Part shown: in pieces, positions 57,083 through 63,768 of the stretch
Position numbering within the stretch: position 1 is the first letter of the stretch
Layout of the letters: each line of letters opens with the position of its first letter
DNA from: a virus
Direction: 5' to 3' (one strand)
Virus record (IMG/VR): IMGVR_UViG_3300044730_001993
Location: 23,861-87,860 of that record
DNA length: 64,000 nucleotides
The notes under the pieces: model-generated
Databases searched by the model: none
Seen by the model: the letters and a program-made list of their open reading frames with translations, nothing else
Told to the model about the DNA's origin: nothing
Position numbers and translations under genes: made by a program

Positions 57083-57128
57083 ACTCTTACGCCTCGCGCC
57101 GCGGAGTTCTTACGTCGCACCGTCGGTT
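57083..57128 (-). promoter_or_regulatory. Three-box promoter of the 57075 gene
   Basis: AACCG (57128-57124), 9 nt, CGTAAG (57114-57109), 17 nt, CGTAAGAGT (57091-57083), 7 nt, ATG. Confidence 0.65.
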
Positions 57129-57163
57129 TCCGCCGCACCGCTTGCTGCGCGGCGCGCGAGAGG

Positions 57164-57209
57164 AATCGGCGACGCGGCGTAAGGTCCGTCGTGCTGGCGA
57201 CGTAGAAGG
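57164..57209 (+). promoter_or_regulatory. Three-box promoter of the 57216 gene
   Basis: AATCG (57164-57168), 9 nt, CGTAAG (57178-57183), 17 nt, CGTAGAAGG (57201-57209), 6 nt, ATG. Confidence 0.7.
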
Positions 57210-57215
57210 GGGACC

Positions 57216-57443
57216 ATGCGAGACCAATTCAGCAATCAACTCGAAGCCGCTCGCCAGAACCTCCGCACGCTCCGCGCGCAACTCGAAACCGCGCGTCGGT
57301 GCCTCCGCAGCGCAATCGCGGAGTACGTTGCCGACCCGTGCGAGGCCACGGAACTCACCGTCGCCACCAAGGGCGCATCGGTGTGTGCGATCGAGGCGCG
57401 GATCAAGAGCGGAGTCGACGCGCTCGACGCGGTGATCGGGTAA
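57216..57443 (+). CDS. Small coiled-coil protein
   Basis: 75 aa, two long helices with heptad Leu/Ala (QLEAARQNLRTLRAQLETAR, KGASVCAIEARIKSGVDALD). Untagged. Function unknown. Confidence 0.7.
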   Translation: MRDQFSNQLEAARQNLRTLRAQLETARRCLRSAIAEYVADPCEATELTVATKGASVCAIEARIKSGVDALDAVIG

Positions 57444-57471
57444 CCTACCGCCGCACGGTGCGTGCAGGAGA

Positions 57472-57517
57472 AATCAGTGTGGCCGCGCAAGAATCGGGTC
57501 GCCACCGCCGTAGAAGG
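57472..57517 (+). promoter_or_regulatory. Three-box promoter of the 57524 gene
   Basis: AATCA (57472-57476), 9 nt, CGCAAG (57486-57491), 17 nt, CGTAGAAGG (57509-57517), 6 nt, ATG. Confidence 0.7.
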
Positions 57518-57523
57518 TTCACC

Positions 57524-57979
57524 ATGAAGAACACCGCCCGCACCGCTCCCGACCCCGAGTTCGTCGCCATCATGCGAGAGAACCCGCTTCATGTTTTCGT
57601 GTACCGAGCGGGGCAAGCGGTCGACGCGGGCAAGCGCCAGTGGGCGGACGTGGCGAGGATCTACGGTGAGGCGATCCCCGGCATCGTGCTCGACGAGGTT
57701 CCCGCCGCGGGCGGCGCCCTCGTGGCGCTTCTCACCGCCTATTCGACGGCGACAACGGCCATCGCGATCCTGCATACCGAGCGGTGTTTCGGCGCCGTGA
57801 TCGGTGGGTGCAGCGCCGAGGAGCGTGCCTACATCGGCAAGGCGTGGATTCAGGAGGGTCTCGAAGCGGAGACCGCCTTCTCGTTCGCGTGCGCGCGAAG
57901 GCTTATGGAAATGGGCGAGAGCGTCGAGGATGCGGTGGCCGACGCCCCCGCGCGCCGCGCCCGTCGCTCCTCGCGCTAG
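57524..57979 (+). CDS. Hypothetical helical protein
   Basis: 151 aa, all-alpha (YRAGQAVDAGKRQWADVARI, GGALVALLTAYSTATTAIAI) with a basic end (PARRARRSSR). Ends with TAG. No family recognised. Converges on the cysteine desulfurase gene. Confidence 0.7.
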   Translation: MKNTARTAPDPEFVAIMRENPLHVFVYRAGQAVDAGKRQWADVARIYGEAIPGIVLDEVPAAGGALVALLTAYSTATTAIAILHTERCFGAVIGGCSAEERAYIGKAWIQEGLEAETAFSFACARRLMEMGESVEDAVADAPARRARRSSR

Positions 57980-57980
57980 C

Positions 57981-59243
57981 CTACCGCCGCGCCGGACACA
58001 CGCCGCCGTCGCAGCCCGCGGGAACGTCGCACCCTACGCCCACGAGCGGCATCGCCGCGTCGGCAATCACCTTCGCCGCCATGCGAACGTTCTCTTCGTT
58101 GTTGCACTTGCCGAGGCCGATGCGAACTACCGCGCCATCGTCGGGAATGCCCATCGCTTCGAGAACGTGACTCCGCTCGCCGCCGAGCGACTTGCACGCC
58201 GCCGCCGCCGACACGTCGATCTTGCTCCGCACCGCGGCGTCGAGCGAAATCGGGCACACGCCCACGAGACGAACCGAGAGCGAGTGCGGGAGTCGCAGTC
58301 GTCGCGCCGGATCGTTCGTCGCTTGCGGCGAACCGATCGGAGCGTCGATCGCGCCGTTCACCTGAACGATTTCGTCGCCGAGCGACTCGCGCAGGAGTCG
58401 GAGCATAAGGTCGCGCAGGCGGCAGAGTCGCAGCGCCTCACCCGCGAGCCCGCCGACGTTCTGCGGCCCCACGTTCCACGTTCGCATTTCGCGGCACGCG
58501 GCGCCGAAACCGGCGATGCCGTGCAGGTTCAGCGTGCCGCCGCGCACGCCGTTTTGCTGCGAGCCACCGAGCGCAGGCACCGACATACGCGCGAGTAAAC
58601 GTTGCGGAATCAGAACGCAGCCCACGCCGGTAGGTCCGTTGAGCTTGTGCGCGCTCGCGCTCGCGAAGTCGAAGCCGCGCAGCGGAATCTTGCCGAACGA
58701 CTGGCATAGATCGGAGTGCATCGGCACGCCGTAAGCGTGCGCGACCGCTGCGATTTCTTCGATCGGCTGGATACCGCCGAGTTCATTCTGCGCGCCCATC
58801 ACGGAAACGAGCACCGTGTCGGGGCGGATCGCACGGGCCACGTCGGCGGGGTTCACGATGCCCGACGCGCCCACGGGGACTGCCGTGAACGTGCATTGCC
58901 CGCGCTTCGCGAGTTGACGCAGGGGCACGAGAATGGCGCTGTGCTCGATCGCAGAAGTGACGATGTGAGGGCGCCGCCCGCGCTCGTTCTCGCCATCGAC
59001 GATTGACCTGAGTACGATGCCGTTCGATTCTGTAGCGCCCGAAGTGAAGTAGATGTCTGCCGGATCGACGCCGCCCATCGTCTCGGCGACGCAGCGGCGG
59101 GCATCCTCGACGATCTTCGACGCCGCCTTCCCACCCTCGTGCGACGACGAGGCGTTGCCAGCGACGCGCATCGCCCGCACCACGGCGTCGATCACGGCTT
59201 CGGAGGGAGGGGTGGTCGAGTGGTGGTCGAGAAAAATGGTCAT
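57981..59243 (-). CDS. Cysteine desulfurase-like PLP enzyme (IscS/NifS family)
   Basis: 420 aa. N-terminal FLDHHSTTPP, SGATESNGIVLRS (PLP phosphate site), SAIEHSA (stacking His), SDLCQSFGKIPL (Asp/Gln around the ring), SASAHKLNGPTGVG (PLP Lys) and AAAACKSLGGERSHV in the position of the catalytic Cys loop. It should release sulfur from cysteine as a protein persulfide. The C-terminus adds GCDVPAGCDGGVCPARR, three extra Cys. No scaffold, dnd or tRNA-thiolation gene is nearby, so the acceptor is unknown. Confidence 0.88.
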   Translation of the reverse strand: MTIFLDHHSTTPPSEAVIDAVVRAMRVAGNASSSHEGGKAASKIVEDARRCVAETMGGVDPADIYFTSGATESNGIVLRSIVDGENERGRRPHIVTSAIEHSAILVPLRQLAKRGQCTFTAVPVGASGIVNPADVARAIRPDTVLVSVMGAQNELGGIQPIEEIAAVAHAYGVPMHSDLCQSFGKIPLRGFDFASASAHKLNGPTGVGCVLIPQRLLARMSVPALGGSQQNGVRGGTLNLHGIAGFGAACREMRTWNVGPQNVGGLAGEALRLCRLRDLMLRLLRESLGDEIVQVNGAIDAPIGSPQATNDPARRLRLPHSLSVRLVGVCPISLDAAVRSKIDVSAAAACKSLGGERSHVLEAMGIPDDGAVVRIGLGKCNNEENVRMAAKVIADAAMPLVGVGCDVPAGCDGGVCPARR

Positions 59244-59324
59244 CGCGCCCTCACGTTACACCATGCGCGGCGCGATGGGGAGGAAAACGCGACGTTCTCG
59301 TTCGGCGTCGTTTGCCGCGGAACG

Positions 59325-59768
59325 TTACGGTCGCGGACCGCGCGGCTTCTTGACCGACTTCTGGATCTGCGCCATCGGCACGCTCCACGTCTTGATGTAG
59401 TCGGCGGCATCCGCGGTGTTGAAGCGGTGGAACTTGTGCCCGGTGAGGCGCTCCAGTTCAGTGGTGAACCCGATCATCGCGCCCATGTGTCCGATCGAGT
59501 CGCGCGCCTCCGCCTCCGACGCCGTGTCCGTCCATCGGTCCGCAGCGTACTCCTCCGGGTCGAACTTCCCACGGTCAAGTCGGGCCATCGCCACCGGGTT
59601 CGTCACGAACCGCTGCGCCCACGCCTTGCCCTCGTCGATCCACCACAACTCTTGACCGTGTTCGTGGAAGATGCGGTGCACGATGGCGTCGTACTCGTCC
59701 CACTGCTCCGCGAGCGACGGACGTTTCGACGGCGGGTTGCGGAGCGAGCGACGCTTGCTGGCGGGCAT
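59325..59768 (-). CDS. Hypothetical protein with N-terminal Arg-Asn-Pro tag (paralogue pair)
   Basis: 147 aa. Tag MPASKRRSLRNPPSK (Asn 11), then RPSLAEQWDEYDAIVHRIF, an EEYA--W segment, GFTTELERLTGHKFHRF and PRGPRP. The next gene upstream encodes a clear paralogue. Function unknown. Confidence 0.75.
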   Translation of the reverse strand: MPASKRRSLRNPPSKRPSLAEQWDEYDAIVHRIFHEHGQELWWIDEGKAWAQRFVTNPVAMARLDRGKFDPEEYAADRWTDTASEAEARDSIGHMGAMIGFTTELERLTGHKFHRFNTADAADYIKTWSVPMAQIQKSVKKPRGPRP

Positions 59769-59859
59769 TGACGTTTCCTTCGTGTGCGGTGGATGCTGCC
59801 GCTGGCTCAACTTCGCGCTCACCCTCGACGTGCGAGAGGTTCCCGCGAGGCGTGCCGAC

Positions 59860-60288
59860 TCAGTAGTTCGGCCTCGCCCCGCGCGGTCGCTTGAACATCT
59901 TCTGGACCTCATGAAACGGGATGTTCCACTGCTCGCGTGACGTACTGGAACGCAAGAACTTGCGGCCCGTGAGACGCTCCAGTTCATCAGCGAAACCGAC
60001 CTGCACCCCCATAAATCCGAGGCTATCCTTTACCTCTTCTTCCGTCGCTGCCTCGATCCACCACTCCGTGGCTTCTTCTTCGGGGTCGAACGACGGGGCG
60101 CTCATCATCTTCGCCGCATACGGCCTCGACACGAACTCACGCGCCCACTTCTCGCCCTGATCGACCCACTGCATTTGGATAATGTTTCTGCGGTAAGTTT
60201 CCGCGACGGCAGCGTCGTAGGCATCCCACTGCTCTGCCAGCGTGAGACGCTTTGGATTGTGGATGGACGTTCGCTTGCGGGTGGGCAT
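59860..60288 (-). CDS. Hypothetical protein with N-terminal His-Asn-Pro tag (paralogue pair)
   Basis: 142 aa. Tag MPTRKRTSIHNPKR (Asn 11), then LTLAEQWDAYDAAVAETYRR, FADELERLTGRKFLR and KRPRGARPNY. Same layout as the downstream gene, so a tandem duplication. Confidence 0.75.
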   Translation of the reverse strand: MPTRKRTSIHNPKRLTLAEQWDAYDAAVAETYRRNIIQMQWVDQGEKWAREFVSRPYAAKMMSAPSFDPEEEATEWWIEAATEEEVKDSLGFMGVQVGFADELERLTGRKFLRSSTSREQWNIPFHEVQKMFKRPRGARPNY

Positions 60289-60323
60289 GGGCCACAAATA
60301 CACGCCCGCGCCGCGCCCGTCAA
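60289..60323 (-). promoter_or_regulatory. Sigma70-like leaderless promoter
   Basis: TTGACG (60323-60318), 17 nt, TATTTG (60300-60295), 6 nt, ATG 60288. Confidence 0.65.
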
Positions 60324-60326
60324 CGC

Positions 60327-60707
60327 TCACCCCTCGCCGGGGTAGCGCATCCCGCAGCAGCAGTCGCCGTCGCCCGTCGAGAACTCGCGGCAGATCATCT
60401 CGCCACGGCACGTCGCGGGCTGCGCGCTGATCGGAGGCGGCGGCGGCGAGAACACCGACCTCACTTCTTCGTCGCTCATTTCGAGCGAGACCGTCGCGTA
60501 GTGCTCGACGAACACGGGCTCGTCGGGGCCACCCACGTCCGCGTACTCCTCCCACTTCGCGAACGCCAGCGCGGCGTCGATGCGCGCTACCAGCGCGGAG
60601 GTGAGTTCCTCGCGCGGAACCACGGCCTTGCGACCGCCAGCGAAGCAGAACTCGTACGGCGACTCGACGCCGTTCACGTCGGAAACGGTGATGTTTACGG
60701 GGTTCAT
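60327..60707 (-). CDS. Hypothetical protein with C-terminal Cys cluster
   Basis: 126 aa. Beta-rich N-terminus, a helix, a Pro run (SPPPPPIS) and a Cys-rich end (ATCRGEMICRE, GDCCCGMRY) that may bind metal. Untagged; three-box promoter. Confidence 0.7.
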   Translation of the reverse strand: MNPVNITVSDVNGVESPYEFCFAGGRKAVVPREELTSALVARIDAALAFAKWEEYADVGGPDEPVFVEHYATVSLEMSDEEVRSVFSPPPPPISAQPATCRGEMICREFSTGDGDCCCGMRYPGEG

Positions 60708-60711
60708 GCAC

Positions 60712-60758
60712 CCTCATACGCCCGCCGCCCCGCAGTTCTTTACGCCACCGCGTCGAAA
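60712..60758 (-). promoter_or_regulatory. Three-box promoter of the 60707 gene
   Basis: TTTCG (60758-60754, degenerate first box), 9 nt, CGTAAAG (60744-60738), 17 nt, CGTATGAGG (60720-60712), 4 nt, ATG. Confidence 0.6.
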
Positions 60759-60810
60759 ACAAATCACCGCCCCCGTGTCAGAACTCGCCGCCCCCGAGCG
60801 TATAAGCGGT

Positions 60811-61338
60811 ATGCACACCTCGACTGCCTCGCGCATCGCCGCCGCCCTCCTCGCCACCCCCGCCGACTACCTCGCCCGTTGCCTCGCGCAGCGGTGCCGC
60901 GGCGCCGACGCCTGCGGGTCGGTGTTCGCCGACTACAGCGACCCCGCCGCCCTTCTGCACGCCCTCCAGTCGGCCGCGTGGGAGGCGTACGAGCACCCCG
61001 CTATCATGGCGGGCTGCGCCGCGTTCCGCGCTCCGATGGCGGGCCGCGTGGGCATCGTGGCGCTCGCGTCGCTCCCCGCCGACACGACGGTCGTGCTCGC
61101 CGACGCGAAGCGCACCGGCTACGTCGAGGCGACCGTTCCCGGCGCCGCCACCACGCCGGTCGACTTCGCGGTTATCATCCTCGGCACCGACGAGGGGCAC
61201 GAGATCGTGTTCACGTTCCACCCCGGCGAACCGATCGCCCCGAGCACGCTCCCCGCGTCGCTGCTCAACGGCGCCCGCATGACCGCCGCGGTGGCGATCG
61301 AGCACGGGCTCACGCACGCGAAGGTCGTCGCGGCCTAG
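60811..61338 (+). CDS. Hypothetical protein
   Basis: 175 aa. Helical N-terminal half with Cys (YLARCLAQRCRGADACGSVF) and beta-rich second half (TTVVLADAKRTGYVEATVPG, HEIVFTFHPGEPI). Ends with TAG. CGTATAAGC lies 3 nt before the ATG, like the third box of the three-box class. Confidence 0.7.
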   Translation: MHTSTASRIAAALLATPADYLARCLAQRCRGADACGSVFADYSDPAALLHALQSAAWEAYEHPAIMAGCAAFRAPMAGRVGIVALASLPADTTVVLADAKRTGYVEATVPGAATTPVDFAVIILGTDEGHEIVFTFHPGEPIAPSTLPASLLNGARMTAAVAIEHGLTHAKVVAA

Positions 61339-62264
61339 CGCCGTCGGCGGCGCTTCATCGCCCGCCGTCCGTTCGGCGACGACTTGCGCGTCTCGCACGG
61401 CGCATCGCTCGCCGAACGTCGGGCGTCCCGCACCTCACGCACCAGTCGCTCCCACGCCGATCGCACGACGAACACCGGGTAACTGGAACGCCCATGCGCT
61501 CGCGCGAAGAACACGCGGTTGTTGCCGTTCTCCAGACCGAGACACGGCCCTGCCGCGTCGCTTGCGCTCATGCCGCTCGCGTGCCCGTAGTAACTCGTCG
61601 AGAACGCGGGGTCCGCCGTCCCGCCGATGGTCCCCTGCCTCGATTGCCGGTCGGGGTCGACGTGTGACGATGACGTGTGCAACCAGTCGATCGGCACGTT
61701 CACGAGCACGTAGCCGCCGCCTTCGCGCCCGTCGCGTTCGATGATGCGCGTGGTTCCGCGCGCCATCTTCGCTGCCGACTCCTGCGTCTGCGGTGGGCGA
61801 CCTTCGTACATCCCGAAGCGTCGCGGCAACTGGAACTGCTCCTGCCTCCGCGCCTCCTCGACAACCTCTTCGAGCGGAACCGACTGCGCCCGCGGGATGG
61901 GCGTTGCGATCGAGCGGGCCACCCGCTCCACCGCAGCATCGAAGCGACCCGCGAGTCGCTCCGCGACGATCGCTGCATCGAGTTCCGCTGCGACGATGAT
62001 CGACTCGGGACTGTTCGCGCGGCGCTGCCCCGTGGCTTCTTCGCGCCCGAACTTCACCTTGATGCCGTCCGCGATCAATGATCGCGCGAGTGCCCGCAGC
62101 GACTCCCATGCGTTGTCGCGCAGCGTTGTGTGGCCGACGCTGGCGCACCCGTGACGCGGAACTCCGACGGATACGGTCGTGCGACCATCGCGAACATCGA
62201 CGGCGATTCTCGCCCCGCGAAGCGACGTGATGCTCAATGCGCCCTCGTGCCTACGCGATTTCAT
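61335..62264 (-). CDS. Hypothetical protein with C-terminal Asn-Gly-Arg-Arg tail
   Basis: 309 aa. N-terminal beta domain (GARIAVDVRDGRTTVSVGV), helical middle, a domain with YVLVNVPIDWLHTSSSHVDP and NNRVFFARAHGRSSYPVFVV, ending SSPNGRRAMKRRRRR. Start overlaps the stop of the remnant upstream. Function unknown. Confidence 0.7.
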   Translation of the reverse strand: MKSRRHEGALSITSLRGARIAVDVRDGRTTVSVGVPRHGCASVGHTTLRDNAWESLRALARSLIADGIKVKFGREEATGQRRANSPESIIVAAELDAAIVAERLAGRFDAAVERVARSIATPIPRAQSVPLEEVVEEARRQEQFQLPRRFGMYEGRPPQTQESAAKMARGTTRIIERDGREGGGYVLVNVPIDWLHTSSSHVDPDRQSRQGTIGGTADPAFSTSYYGHASGMSASDAAGPCLGLENGNNRVFFARAHGRSSYPVFVVRSAWERLVREVRDARRSASDAPCETRKSSPNGRRAMKRRRRR

Positions 62265-62353
62265 CGTCGTTTACCCTTCATTGCCCGCCGCCCGTTCGCG
62301 TACGTCCGCACGGTCGGCACGACGGTCTGCAACCACGCGGCGGTGGTCGTCAT
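62261..62353 (-). pseudogene. C-terminal remnant of a tagged gene beside IscB element 2
   Basis: A 30-codon open end reads VVPTVRTYANGRRAMKGKRR and stops in an ATGA overlap with the next gene. Its tail is nearly the same as that of the 61335-62264 protein. The upstream part is replaced by the end of the IscB element, so it looks like the 3' end of an interrupted gene; an intact 30-aa gene is the alternative. Confidence 0.5.
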
Positions 62354-62400
62354 GACTTGCCAGCGCGGGTGCACAGCCATTCATGGCGGTGGGGAAGCGC

Positions 62401-63768
62401 CTATCGGTTAGTAACCGCATCGTTTTTCTCCTCGCGCCACGCGTAGCGGTAGCCATCGGCGCGCTGCAACACGCGGCAGTGTTTCCAAATCACGTCGATC
62501 CTCTTGCCCTGCGCATAGACCGCGAATTGACCTTTCGCGCGGACTGCGGCACGTCCGACGTGCATACCGGCGTGTTTTCCCTTCGGCATCACGGCGCGCA
62601 CGATATCACCCGTGCCGAAGCCCCGTACGCGCTTCTCACGCATCTTCGGAGCGCCACGAGGGAAACCATAGGCGTTCGAGTGTTGGCGTTGATACGTGCC
62701 GCGCCCCATGCACTCCACGTATAGCGTCTGCGTGTCGGCGCCGATCACGCCGCCGACGTTTCCCACGCACACGGCGTCGTTGGCGTGCGTCTTCGGAACG
62801 TTGAAGCGGTGGCGGTTCCACTTCGTTCGCCCGCCCGATGCTGCCTCGACGGGCACCCCGAGCGCCCGCAGTTCACGATCCAGCGCCCATCGCGTCGAGT
62901 TCATCGCCGCCGCGTCCCGCAGGGGCTTCTTGAGCCCCGCGAGAATGCGTGCCGCACGCTTCGGGTCGCGCTTGAGGAACGTCGTCAGTGATTGCGCGCC
63001 CTTCTTCTGGTTGCAGGGCACACACGCGGGCACGAGGTTACTCGGACGATTGCTCCCGCCGCTCACTCGCGGGACGACGTGATCGAGGTTGAGCGGCACG
63101 TTCCCCGCGTCGCAGTAGGCGCACGAGCGGCCCCACTTCTCCAGAACGTACTCGCGCGTCTCGTATCCGGCGAGGGTGCCTTGCTGGTACTCCACGCCGC
63201 TGATCTCCGGGTTCTCCATGAGTTGCGTGTCGAAGCGAACGCGCTCGACGCTCACGGCGGCGACGGGATACCAGCGCATGAGGCGCCGCGTCCACGAAAG
63301 CGTCGTGTCGAGGCGCGTACGCAGCGAAGGTGCAAGGCGACCCTTGCGGCGCGACGATGCGCGGTTGCTGTACCGTCGCTCACGGTAGCGCGTGTTCGCG
63401 CTGCGACGGCGCTTGCGGTTCGCCGAACGTTGCCCCATCTGCTTGTGGACGTCGGCGCCGCGGTGCGCGAGTTCCATCTTGAACAGCACGACGCGGGTCG
63501 GGCCATCGCCGTCGCTGGCGGCGGGAATCTCGCGGACCACGGCGATGCCCGTGGTCTTGCTGCCGGGATCTTCGCAGACGCGGACGGGTTGAACGTCGCC
63601 GCCCACGCGATCCTTGAGTCGGATCACGAACGGCGTGTGGTGCGCCACCACGGCACGCCCCGCACGAAGCATCTGACGCGCTCGCGCGGGATGGCACGGC
63701 ATCAGCGGGACGCCACGCTTGTCCAGCACCGGAACCCACGCTTCTTCGGAACGATTCTTCTCGATCAT
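62401..63768 (-). CDS. iscB: IscB RNA-guided nuclease, copy 2
   Basis: 455 aa. Same domain order as copy 1: PLMP, RuvC-I CEDPGSKTTG, Arg-rich bridge helix, RuvC-II VERVRFDTQ, HNH with CAYC, LDH and CVPC, RuvC-III KTHANDAV. All catalytic residues are kept. ATG 63768 corresponds to the copy 1 start; a longer frame upstream is omega-RNA sequence, not protein. Substitutions are scattered and conservative, so both copies look under selection. Confidence 0.93.
   Translation of the reverse strand: MIEKNRSEEAWVPVLDKRGVPLMPCHPARARQMLRAGRAVVAHHTPFVIRLKDRVGGDVQPVRVCEDPGSKTTGIAVVREIPAASDGDGPTRVVLFKMELAHRGADVHKQMGQRSANRKRRRSANTRYRERRYSNRASSRRKGRLAPSLRTRLDTTLSWTRRLMRWYPVAAVSVERVRFDTQLMENPEISGVEYQQGTLAGYETREYVLEKWGRSCAYCDAGNVPLNLDHVVPRVSGGSNRPSNLVPACVPCNQKKGAQSLTTFLKRDPKRAARILAGLKKPLRDAAAMNSTRWALDRELRALGVPVEAASGGRTKWNRHRFNVPKTHANDAVCVGNVGGVIGADTQTLYVECMGRGTYQRQHSNAYGFPRGAPKMREKRVRGFGTGDIVRAVMPKGKHAGMHVGRAAVRAKGQFAVYAQGKRIDVIWKHCRVLQRADGYRYAWREEKNDAVTNR

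Noticed and set aside
57981-59243. Part of a DNA phosphorothioation (dnd/ssp) defence cluster
   Set aside because: No DndC, DndD, DndE, SspB or SspE-like gene is adjacent; only the desulfurase is present.
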